Shown: positions 27,701-35,156 of the stretch, piece by piece
Position numbering within the stretch: position 1 is the stretch's first letter
How the letters are laid out: each line of letters starts with the position of its first letter
NCBI GenBank assembly: GCA_045643145.1
Contig: JAZUKG010000203.1
Span: forward strand, 11,292 to 75,291
Direction: 5' to 3'
DNA: 64,000 nucleotides
From: SVFI01 sp045643145
GTDB taxonomy: Bacteria; Bacillota; Clostridia; Lachnospirales; Lachnospiraceae
The notes under the pieces: model-generated
Seen by the model: only the letters and a program-made list of their open reading frames with translations
Told to the model about the DNA's origin: nothing
The model's database searches: none
Position numbers and translations under genes: made by a program

Positions 27701-28141
27701 TTCACAGTCTGCAATCATCTCATCTAATTGTGACAGACCAATCCCATACTGATAGAACTCGCTGATCATGGACTTTACTTCATGCACATAGCTCGGTCTT
27801 TTCAGTTTGGACTTTAATACCTCTAATTCCTCCTCCTTTTTCAAGGCTACATTTCGAAGAATCAGATTCTTTCCGGTATCATCCAAAAAGATACGTTCCT
27901 GTGTGCCGATCTCATCATTCATGCGATAAATCAGACGCGAAAAGCTCAGCACATCAATATTCATAATTCCGCCGTTTGGATGCATATTGCATAGTTTCTT
28001 TTGCGTAGACATCGTAAACTGGTCAGGAACCATGATGATGAACTGTTTGTTAAAGTCAGCCATAGATTTCTGAATTACGTTCTGATACACTAATGTACTT
28101 TTTCCACTGCCGCTCGGGCCAAAAATGAATTGAAGTCCCAT
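24782..28141 (-). CDS. addB: ATP-dependent nuclease subunit B
   Basis: 1119 residues from the ATG at 28141 (MGLQFIFGPSGSGKS), with GCGGAGAG upstream. The Walker A site is intact (GPSGSGKST), the middle is a degenerate UvrD-like helicase, and the C-terminus holds the second RecB-type nuclease with VDYKSS. The iron-sulfur staple is present: Cys in LESFAKCAYAHFLMYG and the cluster CSFCHYKSVC close to the end, as known for AddB. It pairs with AddA at Chi-regulated break repair. A strong hairpin lies only about 19 bp before the start codon and may limit read-through from the NUDIX-uracil permease genes. Confidence 0.97.
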   Translation of the reverse strand: MGLQFIFGPSGSGKSTLVYQNVIQKSMADFNKQFIIMVPDQFTMSTQKKLCNMHPNGGIMNIDVLSFSRLIYRMNDEIGTQERIFLDDTGKNLILRNVALKKEEELEVLKSKLKRPSYVHEVKSMISEFYQYGIGLSQLDEMIADCEKKGSLYYKLKDLRLLFESYEEYLQGHYITTEEALTGICEMIPRSKRLKNSCIVFDGFTGFTPIQYQVIRELMKVCDNLVVTLSADNRDDILGPDKQQKLFSLTWNTYHAIKKIADEEEIEIEDEVFLSNRPVYRYRDKEDLAFLEENLFRYQGKVWEKDVHAISIYEAANKADEVQKLCLEIKKHLKEGNYCYSDIAVVTGDLESYGHLVQREFTRFGIPFFMDQNMGVSGHPFTEYLVSALEMIKGHFSYETVFRFLRSGYSDITRDETDRLEVYVKSMGIRGKKSYERMFVRGENPQDMNLIREKFMEEIKPILGKMKTARDYITALYELCMTSNLEAKLKKSSTEFEEKGDMSKAKEYQKIYPAIMDLFDQIYDLMGEEEVSLGEFIEIFKAGISEIRIGSIPQTVDQVVVGDIQRSRLEGIKVLLFMGVNDGVIPKKGSGSGFLSELEREYLLSIGRELAPTQRQLIFQQRLYLYQNMTKPSDYLYISYSQIDESGKAILPSYLIQDIKELFPKLSVRKESFYEQNPLMRMDGLEDGLFDFANLLRSYMNLEVPVGSQQEQENVKQLLALSKLYEENTQGQKIVNAAKTTYQEQRLDKNLAKALFEGKGSISRLESFAKCAYAHFLMYGLSIQPMKEYEISNLDFGNVYHSALERIFLKLREEKKKLTELSEAEIRQYISETVDVISQDYGNVIFYDLARNVYHLKQIEKVLFRSLLTIQKQQRKGKFAPTYYEHHFRIEDEFTMTGVIDRVDLLPIEDKLYVMVVDYKSSEHGFDENELYYGLSLQLPLYLKAIQDKLQKEEGDVKVIPASMLYYHLNNPIVKEKDAKSDPEDTIVKEMRMKGLTVNIPEVIDGIDEDFEIESEVIRLKRLKAGNFDANSQVVEPQDMDNIIRYAQKKAKDLVDEIMDGKIAVNPVQVGSSETDSCSFCHYKSVCKYDPGIEGYEVKKLPKMKSEDAREAIKNGLND

Positions 28142-28159
28142 ATTCTCTCCGCTTAAAAC

Positions 28160-28185
28160 AAAAAGTTGCACTACTGCAACTTTTT
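28160..28185 (-). terminator. Hairpin terminator between NUDIX gene and addB
   Basis: AAAAAGTTGCA - 4-base loop - TGCAACTTTTT, an 11-bp perfect stem, with T-runs on both strands. On the minus strand it follows the NUDIX stop codon by about 25 bp and precedes the addB start by 19 bp. Confidence 0.85.
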
Positions 28186-28209
28186 GATGTCATTTCTTAT
28201 ATGATTGAT

Positions 28210-28710
28210 TTATTCAAATACCTTTTTGATGCTGTCATAGTGAAGGAAGATTCCTTCCTTTGCCAAAGCCTCAATCTCTTCCTTTGTTGCCAGCTTGCAG
28301 CCCAGGCATTCTGCCTCCTGCACCTTTACATCATCCAGTGTAAAGTCACCGACAAATCGATAGATATCAACGAAATAGTTGTCTCCTTCACCCGGATTTT
28401 CTCTGTGGTAGGTGAACTGATATCCTCCGTCCCAGCCGGTTACATCCAGACCGGTTTCTTCCAGGACCTCTCTTTTAACGGCGTCAATGGAATCCTCTCC
28501 TGCCATTGCTGCGCCGCCGGAAACTTCCCACCAGCCGGGAGCCCATGCCTTGGTCATCACTCTCTGTGTGATCAGGAATTTACCATCCTTTGTCATCACT
28601 ACGCCCAGTACGGTTAAATGATATTCATCATCCTTGAGGGTGAAATCATTTCTTTTCATCACTCTTCCGGTTCTGTTTTTGTCCTTGTCATAAATATCCC
28701 AAAGTTCCAT
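28210..28710 (-). CDS. NUDIX hydrolase (YfcD / IPP-isomerase-like)
   Basis: 166 residues. The full Nudix box is present: GAAMAGEDSIDAVKREVLEETGL fits G-x5-E-x7-REU-x-EE-x-GU. The N-terminus ELWDIYDKDKNRTGRVMKR and the WEVSGG preceding the box put it in the subgroup related to isopentenyl-diphosphate isomerase and YfcD, which is usually annotated simply as NUDIX. It hydrolyses a nucleoside diphosphate linked to another group; the substrate is not readable. AGGAG precedes the ATG. It lies 22 bp after the uracil permease gene, probably in the same transcript, which ends at the hairpin at 28160-28185. Confidence 0.92.
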   Translation of the reverse strand: MELWDIYDKDKNRTGRVMKRNDFTLKDDEYHLTVLGVVMTKDGKFLITQRVMTKAWAPGWWEVSGGAAMAGEDSIDAVKREVLEETGLDVTGWDGGYQFTYHRENPGEGDNYFVDIYRFVGDFTLDDVKVQEAECLGCKLATKEEIEALAKEGIFLHYDSIKKVFE

Positions 28711-28732
28711 TTTTTTCTCCTAAGTTCAAATA

Positions 28733-30106
28733 TTATTTCCCCGGTTTCATATCAATTCCGCGAGATGAATCTGCATTCGAATCGCTGCCAAACTCATAAT
28801 CCTTGCCAGGTAAGATTGCATTTAATAATACACCGGCAATCGCTGCAATTGCAAGAGCCGTTAATGTGATGGAAGTTCCTCCAACATTAAATGTAAGTCC
28901 GTTTGAAAAACCAAGACCGCAAACGAGAATAACTGCTGCGATAATAAGGTTTCTGGATTTTGTAAAATCAACATGATTTTCTACGATGTTACGAACACCG
29001 ATTGCTGAAATCATTCCGTAAAGCATAAAGCTGACTCCTCCAATGATAGAAGAAGGAAGTGAACTAATCACACCTGCTACCTTTGGGAAGAAGCTGAGTA
29101 CCAATGCAAATACTGCTGCCAGACGAATGACTCTCGGATCATAAACCTTGGAAAGCTCCAATACACCGGTATTTTCACCATAGGTTGTATTTGCAGGACC
29201 ACCAAAGAGTGCTGATACACTGGTTGCCAGACCATCACCGATTAAGGTTCTGTGAAGCCCCGGATCCTCAATAAAGTTTTCACCAACGGTAGCTGAAATA
29301 GCTGACATATCTCCGATATGCTCCATCATAGTTGCAATCGCAATCGGAGCCATAACCAGGATTGCTGTAATGTTGAATTTACAAAGTATAAAATCCGGTG
29401 CTCCTAAAAAAGCTGCCTGACCGGCCGCAGTAAAATCCAGGATTGCACTACCATCCGGATTGCTAAATCCTGCAAAGTGCATAATAAGTGCTGCTGCATA
29501 GGAAATCACTACGCCCAGAAGAATCGGAATAATACGAAACATTCCTTTTCCCCAAATATTGAAAATAATAATGGTTCCCAGCGCAATAAAAGCAAGAAGC
29601 CAGTTTGTAGAAGCATTGCTTACAGCAGAAGGAGCCAGTGATAAACCGATACAGATAATAATCGGACCGGTTACTGCAGGTGGTAAAAATCTCATAACTC
29701 GTCCCACGCCAACCAGCTTGATAATCAGCGCTAATACTAAATAAAGAAGCCCCGCTACTACGATACCGCCGCATGCATACGGAAGTTTTTCTCCCATAGT
29801 CATATCTGCGAAAATACCGCTATCCAGACTCGCTACCGTTGCAAATCCTCCCAGGAAAGCAAAAGAAGAACCTAAAAATGCAGGCACTTTAAATTTTGAA
29901 CAAAGATGGAAAAACAGAGTACCGATTCCGGCAAAGAATAATGTAACCTGAACCGATAAGCCTTCTCCCTCAAAATAAGTATTTACTAAAATCGGAACTA
30001 AAATTGTCGCGCCGAACATAGCAAACATATGCTGAAGTCCGAGCAAAAGCATCTTGGGAATACCCAGTTCCCTGGCATCACGAATGCACCCTTTTTCTGT
30101 GTCCAT
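28733..30106 (-). CDS. uraA: Uracil/xanthine permease (NCS2 family)
   Basis: 457 residues with about 14 hydrophobic segments. Family signatures: LLLGLQHMFAMFGATILVP in the first span, the PAFLGSSFAFLGG segment of the substrate-binding span 3, and late GLATSVSALFGGPANTTYGENTG, whose Glu is part of the uracil site in UraA-type carriers. It imports uracil with protons across the cytoplasmic membrane. AAGGAGG precedes the ATG. A small perfect hairpin, GTGTC-ATCT-GACAC (30135-30122), lies just before the ribosome site. No PyrR binding loop or terminator could be recognised in the 170-bp leader. Confidence 0.93.
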   Translation of the reverse strand: MDTEKGCIRDARELGIPKMLLLGLQHMFAMFGATILVPILVNTYFEGEGLSVQVTLFFAGIGTLFFHLCSKFKVPAFLGSSFAFLGGFATVASLDSGIFADMTMGEKLPYACGGIVVAGLLYLVLALIIKLVGVGRVMRFLPPAVTGPIIICIGLSLAPSAVSNASTNWLLAFIALGTIIIFNIWGKGMFRIIPILLGVVISYAAALIMHFAGFSNPDGSAILDFTAAGQAAFLGAPDFILCKFNITAILVMAPIAIATMMEHIGDMSAISATVGENFIEDPGLHRTLIGDGLATSVSALFGGPANTTYGENTGVLELSKVYDPRVIRLAAVFALVLSFFPKVAGVISSLPSSIIGGVSFMLYGMISAIGVRNIVENHVDFTKSRNLIIAAVILVCGLGFSNGLTFNVGGTSITLTALAIAAIAGVLLNAILPGKDYEFGSDSNADSSRGIDMKPGK

Positions 30107-30199
30107 AAAATCCTCCTTTTCGTGTCAGATGACACTTTTGTAATTTACTTTACCATCAAATATTCTATCATACCCACTATGCTTTTGCATCTTTTTTTC

Positions 30200-30250
30200 T
30201 TGCTTTTCTCGATAGAAAAAGCTACACTAATTTTGATGGAATCATCAAAA
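30200..30250 (+). promoter_or_regulatory. Promoter and overlapping palindrome before the DUF6062 gene
   Basis: -35 TTGCTT (30200-30205), 17-bp spacer, -10 TACACT (30223-30228). A perfect 8-bp inverted repeat, TTTTGATG-GAAT-CATCAAAA (30231-30250), starts three bases after the -10 and spans the expected start site: a candidate repressor operator. Confidence 0.5.
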
Positions 30251-30280
30251 CAAAAATGATAATAATGGGAAGGATAAGAC

Positions 30281-31042
30281 ATGAAAGAAACCTTATATAC
30301 AATTCCGTTAACCGATGCTTTTAATGCACAGGATGAATGTCCTTTCTGCTTTGTAGAAAGAGATGTCGAAAGAGATATTTTAGATTTGGTACTGGGTTCA
30401 AGCGCTTCTTATATGGAAAGTGATATGCGAGAAGTCACTGACAAGGCAGGCTTTTGCCGTGCTCATTTTAAAAAGATGTTTGATTACGGAAATGCATTGG
30501 GAAATGCATGGATTTTAAAGACACATTACATTCAGATGCAGACAGAATTTGCTCAGCAGATGAAGATGTTTGCTCCGGGGAAAGTATCCCTTATGAACAA
30601 AATCAAAAAAGCGGATTCTACTGATAACACCCTCAGCAACTGGGTAAAGGAAAAAGAAGAATCCTGCTATATCTGCAATCAGTTTGCAAAGACCTATGAC
30701 AGATATTTGGATACCTTTTTCTTTATGTATAAAAAAGATGGAGAAATGCAAAAAATGATGGAAAACTCAAAGGGCTTTTGCCTCCATCATTTTGGAGATA
30801 TTGTTCGCCGTGCTGATTTAGAACTGAACGAAAAACAAAAAGAAGCTTTCTATCCGTTTGTTATGAATCAGATGAAAGAAAACCTGGCCAGACTGGGCGA
30901 GGATGTCGCATGGCTGGTAGAAAAATATGATTACCGCAACAAGGACGCTGACTGGAAAAACTCCAAGGATGCTGTTCAAAGAGGTATGCAGAAATTAAGA
31001 GGTGGCTATCCAAGTGATCCGCCATATCAGCAGTCTAAGTAA
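30281..31042 (+). CDS. DUF6062 family protein
   Basis: 253 residues, no signal peptide or membrane span. The sequence contains two related halves. Each begins with a Cys pair (CPFCFVERD near residue 20; CYICNQFAKTYDRYL near 128) and later has a Cys followed by a His motif (GFCRAHFKKMF near 65; GFCLHHFGDIV near 167). This internal duplication with C-x2-C...C-x2-H spacing suggests two zinc sites, an inference from residue pattern only. The family is widespread in gut Clostridia and has no known function. GGGAAGGA precedes the ATG. It faces away from the uracil permease and converges with the TetR gene. Confidence 0.85.
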   Translation: MKETLYTIPLTDAFNAQDECPFCFVERDVERDILDLVLGSSASYMESDMREVTDKAGFCRAHFKKMFDYGNALGNAWILKTHYIQMQTEFAQQMKMFAPGKVSLMNKIKKADSTDNTLSNWVKEKEESCYICNQFAKTYDRYLDTFFFMYKKDGEMQKMMENSKGFCLHHFGDIVRRADLELNEKQKEAFYPFVMNQMKENLARLGEDVAWLVEKYDYRNKDADWKNSKDAVQRGMQKLRGGYPSDPPYQQSK

Positions 31043-31085
31043 TAGTGGCTATCTTCATATTTTTTATATATTATTATTTTTTATT

Positions 31086-31694
31086 CTATTCTATAGGGGT
31101 GAATTGACTTTCCAGCAGCTTGATATAAGCACAGTTTTCTTCATAATACTTATCTGCATCAATCTCTTCACCTCTAAACTGCTCGAGCAGAACACCATCT
31201 GCGATAAACAGACACATCTTTAATACCTGAGAAGGATTAATGTCTTCTTTAAAGTTTGAAATATCTGCCTGTGCATAAACAGAAGCAAGGTATGCAGAAT
31301 GTTCATCCATACTTTCTCTGACGAGAGCTACTACCTCTTCTTCTTTTTCTCTGAATGCCTGTGTTACAAAGATGTTCATGTACGGATATCCACGCATGAT
31401 TTCCCTTTGTGCTTCCATGATTTTACTCTGAAGCTTAAAGAAGTTTTCTTTTTCCCCTGTCAGAACGCGGGAATATTCCATACGAATATATTTTACGCTG
31501 TAATTGTATACAAACTCATATAAGCCCTGTTTGCTTCCAAAGTAATGAAACAATAATCCTTTTGAGATCTCAGCTTTTTTTACAATTTCATCTGTGCTGG
31601 CTTTTTTATATCCGTTTTCAGAAAAAATCTGTAAAGCAGCATTGATAAATCTATCCTGTTTTGATTTCTTTAATTCAAAAAATTTCTCGTTCAT
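31086..31694 (-). CDS. TetR/AcrR-family transcriptional regulator
   Basis: 202 residues from the ATG at 31694, with AGGAGATAGT upstream (a codon six positions earlier lacks a site). The N-terminal helix-turn-helix is typical: RFINAALQIFSENGYKKASTDEIVKKAEISKGLLFHYFGSKQGLYEFV. The C-terminal half is a helical ligand-binding and dimerisation domain without a recognisable subfamily. No clear palindrome was found in the 125 bp to the divergent gene at 31820. The target is unknown; local candidates are its own gene and the divergent secreted-protein gene. Confidence 0.93.
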   Translation of the reverse strand: MNEKFFELKKSKQDRFINAALQIFSENGYKKASTDEIVKKAEISKGLLFHYFGSKQGLYEFVYNYSVKYIRMEYSRVLTGEKENFFKLQSKIMEAQREIMRGYPYMNIFVTQAFREKEEEVVALVRESMDEHSAYLASVYAQADISNFKEDINPSQVLKMCLFIADGVLLEQFRGEEIDADKYYEENCAYIKLLESQFTPIE

Positions 31695-31763
31695 ACTATC
31701 TCCTGTTAGCACCGAGGCTTTTCACACTACATTTCTCTATATCCTACCATATTTCTTTTTTAG

Positions 31764-31792
31764 TTGCAAAGACACTTATTTTTTTTTATAAT
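31764..31792 (+). promoter_or_regulatory. Promoter of the two-gene unit 31820-32939
   Basis: -35 TTGCAA (31764-31769), 17-bp spacer, -10 TATAAT (31787-31792), then AAAGGAGG at 31801-31808. The spacer is a near-continuous T-run. Confidence 0.7.
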
Positions 31793-31819
31793 ATTTAGAT
31801 AAAGGAGGATACTATTTTT

Positions 31820-32452
31820 ATGGTTAATCGTAGTAAAAAAAGACCATTTCCTCTGTTTTTCCTATTATTTACTTTTTGTTTGATATTAGGCATTTCTACC
31901 GGTGCAAACGCCCAGACCAAACCCGGTTTGGAAAAACGGTATGGTGCTTTTTTATCAGAAGGCAGTCACAGTTTTGTACAAAATGTAAATAATTTAGAAG
32001 ATGGTGTAATTATCGGATGCAAAACGAACGATACTAATATAGTAAAGGTAAGCCATCAATCCAATACCTGGTCATATCAGACCATTGGCGCAGGTAATGC
32101 CAAAGTAACTGTAAAGGTCAAAAAAGGCAAGAAGGTTTACAAGCTGAATACCATTGTTCATGTAGACGGCAAAGCTCCGTTTCAAAAGATTAAACTGGAT
32201 GGCTCAACAGTTGCCGGAACCGGCACCCGTGATTTATCAATCATCAGAGCCAAAGGTGCAAATCCTAAAATAGCCTGGAGACTTCGTCCGGGATACAAGC
32301 TGATACAGGCAGTCGGACAAAACACCGGAAAAACAGTTCTGAAAAACGGAAAGAAAATCAAATTAAGAAATGGTTTGAATTCTTATCTCCACTTCTATTT
32401 AGAGGATAAGCAGCATACCAAATATATGTATGTTTTAAAAGTGGTCTATTAA
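31820..32452 (+). CDS. Secreted hypothetical protein with Ig-like fold pattern
   Basis: 210 residues. A signal peptide is clear (FPLFFLLFTFCLILGISTGANAQT). The mature part reads as beta-strands: VIIGCKTNDTNIVKVSHQSNTWSYQTIGAGNAKVTVKVKKGKKVYKLNTIVHV resembles a bacterial Ig-like (Big_2-like) module, followed by a second basic beta-rich domain (SIIRAKGANPKIAWRLRPGYKLIQAVGQN). No wall anchor is seen. AAAGGAGG lies 11 bases before the ATG. It is followed by the small anchored gene after 28 bp. The function is unknown; a soluble surface or matrix protein is the most that can be said. Confidence 0.7.
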   Translation: MVNRSKKRPFPLFFLLFTFCLILGISTGANAQTKPGLEKRYGAFLSEGSHSFVQNVNNLEDGVIIGCKTNDTNIVKVSHQSNTWSYQTIGAGNAKVTVKVKKGKKVYKLNTIVHVDGKAPFQKIKLDGSTVAGTGTRDLSIIRAKGANPKIAWRLRPGYKLIQAVGQNTGKTVLKNGKKIKLRNGLNSYLHFYLEDKQHTKYMYVLKVVY

Positions 32453-32480
32453 AATCAAAAACTCATAGGGGGACTTAGTT

Positions 32481-32939
32481 ATGGCAAAAAAATTTGGTAA
32501 ATTATTATTAGCCGGCGTAGGAGTTGCAGCTATTTGTGCAGGTACTTTCTACTGCCTCAGAAAAATGGATGAAGATCGTTTTGATGATGACGATTTCGAT
32601 GATGACTATGATTTATTCGAGGATGAAGACTTTGAAGTAATCAACAAACAGCGTAATTACGTTTCATTAAATCCTCTTTCAGCAGAAAACAAAGCAAAAG
32701 TAGAAGAAGCTATGAAGGAAGCCAAAGAAAAAGTGGTTGAATTCAAGGCAAAGGCTGAAAAGAAAGCGGAAGAAATCAAAGAAGGCATCAAAGAAGAAGC
32801 TGAAGAAGTAAAAGAAACTGCAGAAGAAATCAAAGAAGAAGTAAAGGAAGAATTCCTGGATGATGAACCGTTTGATGAAGCAGATGAAAAATCAGTAGAT
32901 GAAACAATCGAAGAATTCTTTGATGAAGAAGACGAATAA
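32481..32939 (+). CDS. Small membrane-anchored acidic coiled-coil protein
   Basis: 152 residues. N-terminal hydrophobic segment (KLLLAGVGVAAICAGTFYCL) anchors it, followed by a strikingly acidic stretch (DDDDFDDDYDLFEDEDFE), then a Lys/Glu heptad-like helix (about 60-125: VEEAMKEAKEKVVEFKAKAEKKAEEIKEGIKEEAEEV) and an acidic tail. The helical part recalls YtxH-type stress proteins, which also have an N-terminal anchor and amphipathic repeats, but the match is by composition only. A GGGGGA site precedes the ATG. It ends at a strong bidirectional terminator shared with larC. Confidence 0.7.
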   Translation: MAKKFGKLLLAGVGVAAICAGTFYCLRKMDEDRFDDDDFDDDYDLFEDEDFEVINKQRNYVSLNPLSAENKAKVEEAMKEAKEKVVEFKAKAEKKAEEIKEGIKEEAEEVKETAEEIKEEVKEEFLDDEPFDEADEKSVDETIEEFFDEEDE

Positions 32940-32953
32940 AAGTGCTTATAAAT

Positions 32954-32986
32954 AAAAAGAAACAGCCTAATTGGCTGTTTCTTTTT
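32954..32986. terminator. Bidirectional terminator shared with larC
   Basis: AAAAAGAAACAGCC - TAATT - GGCTGTTTCTTTTT, a 14-bp perfect stem with T-runs on both strands. Confidence 0.92.
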
Positions 32987-32987
32987 A

Positions 32988-34340
32988 TTATACATCATTT
33001 CTCATAATTGTCTGTCTGACCTGAGACACGGAAAGATGATTCTCTTTGGCTATCTTTGCCATATCTTCAAATTCATACTTTTCTCTCACGATTCCATAGC
33101 CTTCAGAAATCTTTTTTCTCACCGGGCCATATTCTGTCTCGACGGTTTCCATACGTCTATTAAGTCCATATCGCTTACAGGTATATTCTCTGACACCCAA
33201 TGTAGTCGTATGCTTTAGTATCAGTTCAATGAACTCCTTTTTTCTCCGGGAAGGACACATACAGGTGAACAATAATCCCGGTCTGTTCTTTTTCATATAG
33301 ATATTGGTGGTATAAACATCCAGAGCGCCTTCTTCCATAAGCAAACTGCTGACATATCCGACATCCTCAGGTGTGATATCATCCAGATTGCATACAAGTT
33401 CTGAAATTTCATCCATAACCTGTACATCCTCTTCTCCTAAAACCACACGAACGCAGTTTGCAACAGGGAAATCCTTTTTACCCATACCATAACCAATCTT
33501 GTTTACACTCATCATCGGTTGTTTTTCAAAATCAGTGACAAAATGCTTTAAAAGTGCGGCTCCTGTCGGAGTACAAAGCTCTCCTTTTATCTCTCCGCTG
33601 TAGGTCGGGACATTTTGCAAAATATGCATGGTTGCCGGTGCCGGAACCGGTAAGATTCCATGTGCACAGCGCACCATTCCGGAGCCTACATGAACCGGAG
33701 ATGCTACGATCTTCTCCGGATTTAATTCATGCATAAGCAGACATACACCTACCACATCTACGACCGCATCCAGGCTTCCGACTTCATGGAAATGAATCTG
33801 ATCCACCGGCTTTCCGTGTGCCTTGCTTTCTGCATCTGCAATCAATCCATACACTGCTATCGCATCCTCTTTAACCTTTTGAGGAATATCCATTTTTTCA
33901 ATCATATCCTGAATATCTGCCATAGAGGTATGGTGATGTCCGTGGCTGTGGTCATGATGATGTTCGTGATCATGGTCATGATTGTGGTTATGATCATGAT
34001 GATGGTCATGGTCGTGTTCATGATGATGCTCGTCATGGTCATGGTCGTGATGATGATCATGATGTTCGTCATGCTCATGGTGGTGGTCATGGCTGTGATT
34101 GTGGTCATGGCTGTGATTGTGGTCATGACTTTCCTCTTCCTCACCATAGATTTTAATCTCCATACCGGTACCCATGATACCGCATTTTTGCGCCTGATTG
34201 GCAGCTACAGTGACACCTTCAAGGCCCAGCTGATTCATTTTACAAAGAAAGGCTTCCCGGTTGTCACTCAATTCTAAAAGAGCAGCCATCAGCATATCTC
34301 CGGCAGCTCCCATATAACAATCTATAAATAATGTTTTCAT
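32988..34340 (-). CDS. larC: Nickel-pincer cofactor biosynthesis protein LarC with long His tract
   Basis: 450 residues from the ATG at 34340 (MKTLFIDCYMGAAGDM, the family start); a TTG four codons earlier is too close to the AGGAGG. LarC inserts nickel into the pyridinium-dithiocarboxylic acid cofactor in a CTP-dependent step. Other landmarks are HFHEVGSLDAVVDVVG, SGMVRCAHGILPVPAPAT, GELCTPTGAALLKH and NLDDITPEDVGY. In Lactiplantibacillus LarC arises by programmed frameshift from larC1/larC2; here it is one continuous frame. Residues 72-137 are an extraordinary His/Asp tract with about 39 His in 66 residues, surely metal binding. Last gene of the SGNH-larE-larB-larC series. Confidence 0.95.
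   Translation of the reverse strand: MKTLFIDCYMGAAGDMLMAALLELSDNREAFLCKMNQLGLEGVTVAANQAQKCGIMGTGMEIKIYGEEEESHDHNHSHDHNHSHDHHHEHDEHHDHHHDHDHDEHHHEHDHDHHHDHNHNHDHDHEHHHDHSHGHHHTSMADIQDMIEKMDIPQKVKEDAIAVYGLIADAESKAHGKPVDQIHFHEVGSLDAVVDVVGVCLLMHELNPEKIVASPVHVGSGMVRCAHGILPVPAPATMHILQNVPTYSGEIKGELCTPTGAALLKHFVTDFEKQPMMSVNKIGYGMGKKDFPVANCVRVVLGEEDVQVMDEISELVCNLDDITPEDVGYVSSLLMEEGALDVYTTNIYMKKNRPGLLFTCMCPSRRKKEFIELILKHTTTLGVREYTCKRYGLNRRMETVETEYGPVRKKISEGYGIVREKYEFEDMAKIAKENHLSVSQVRQTIMRNDV
33930..34130. repeat. In-frame CAT/GAT-rich repeat coding the LarC His/Asp tract
   Basis: Degenerate short repeats of TGGTCATG-type units on the plus strand, with clear 18-bp direct copies (TGGTCATGGCTGTGATTG) near 34080-34130. 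It codes alternating His and Asp/Asn/Glu/Ser and is likely to vary in length between strains. Confidence 0.8.
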
Positions 34341-34358
34341 ATTGTGCGTCAATTCCTC

Positions 34359-35105
34359 CTATTTATGGTTAATCAGACTGGCTGTATATCCTGCACCAAA
34401 TCCGTTGTCAATATTCACAACAGATACACCGCTTGCACAGCTGTTGAGCATGGATAAAAGTGCAGACAAACCACCAAAAGAGGCTCCGTATCCTACACTG
34501 GTCGGAACTGCAATCACCGGACAATCTGCCAGTCCTGCTATAACACTGGCAAGTGCACCTTCCATACCTGCTATCGCAATTATAACCTTTGCATCCATAA
34601 TCTCATCTATATGAGACAGCAATCTATGAAGTCCTGCGACACCCACATCATACAGTCGAACCACTTCATTTCCGAGCATTTCCGCGGTAAGAGCTGCTTC
34701 CTCTGCTACCGGCATATCACTGGTACCGCCTGTCGCCACTACAATTTTACCCAGTCCGTTTGCTTCCGGCTTATCTCCTACAATTCCTATCCCGGACATT
34801 TCATCATAGGTAAAGACTAACCTTTCGCCAAGCTTTTGTGCCTTTTCCTTTGAAAGTCTGGTAATCAGAATTCTCTTTTCCTGATTCTTTTGCATAGACT
34901 CTACGATTTTTGCTATTTGCTCTTCGGTCTTCCCTGCACCGTAAATTACTTCGCAAACGCCCTGACGTATTCCTCTGTGATGATCGATTTTCGCAAATCC
35001 CAAATCCTCATAAGGCTCTTTTTTTATATTCAGCAGAGCATCTTTTACAGATACCTCACCCTTTGCCACCTTATCAAGAAGACTTTCCAATTCAAACTGT
35101 TCCAT
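34359..35105 (-). CDS. larB: Nickel-pincer cofactor biosynthesis protein LarB
   Basis: 248 residues. LarB carboxylates and hydrolyses nicotinic acid adenine dinucleotide to the dicarboxylate precursor of the cofactor. The N-terminal LarB-specific region (LLDKVAKGEVSVKDALLNIKKEPYEDLGFAKIDHHRGIRQG) precedes a PurE-like domain with VVATGGTSDMPVAEEAALTAEMLGNEV, GVAGLHRLLSHIDEI, AGMEGALASVIAGL and PTSVGYGASFGGLSALLSMLNSCASGVSVVNIDNGFGAGYTA, all close to known LarB proteins. GAGGAATAAT precedes the ATG. It sits 18 bp before the larC start and 51 bp after larE. Confidence 0.97.
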   Translation of the reverse strand: MEQFELESLLDKVAKGEVSVKDALLNIKKEPYEDLGFAKIDHHRGIRQGVCEVIYGAGKTEEQIAKIVESMQKNQEKRILITRLSKEKAQKLGERLVFTYDEMSGIGIVGDKPEANGLGKIVVATGGTSDMPVAEEAALTAEMLGNEVVRLYDVGVAGLHRLLSHIDEIMDAKVIIAIAGMEGALASVIAGLADCPVIAVPTSVGYGASFGGLSALLSMLNSCASGVSVVNIDNGFGAGYTASLINHK

Positions 35106-35156
35106 ATTATTCCTCTGCTTATTATCACGATTATTTATACTCTTTTTTATACTACC

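Noticed and set aside
30122..30135. PyrR or purine riboswitch control of the uracil permease
   Set aside because: Only a 5-bp hairpin (GTGTC-ATCT-GACAC) is visible before the ribosome site. The PyrR consensus loop, a terminator and the purine aptamer core are all missing.
33930..34130. CRISPR-like direct repeats
   Set aside because: The repeats are short, irregular and in frame within larC, coding a His/Asp tract; there are no unique spacers of constant length.
33729..34277. Plus-strand Met/Val-rich open frame
   Set aside because: It mirrors the His-tract codons of larC on the opposite strand and has no ribosome site.
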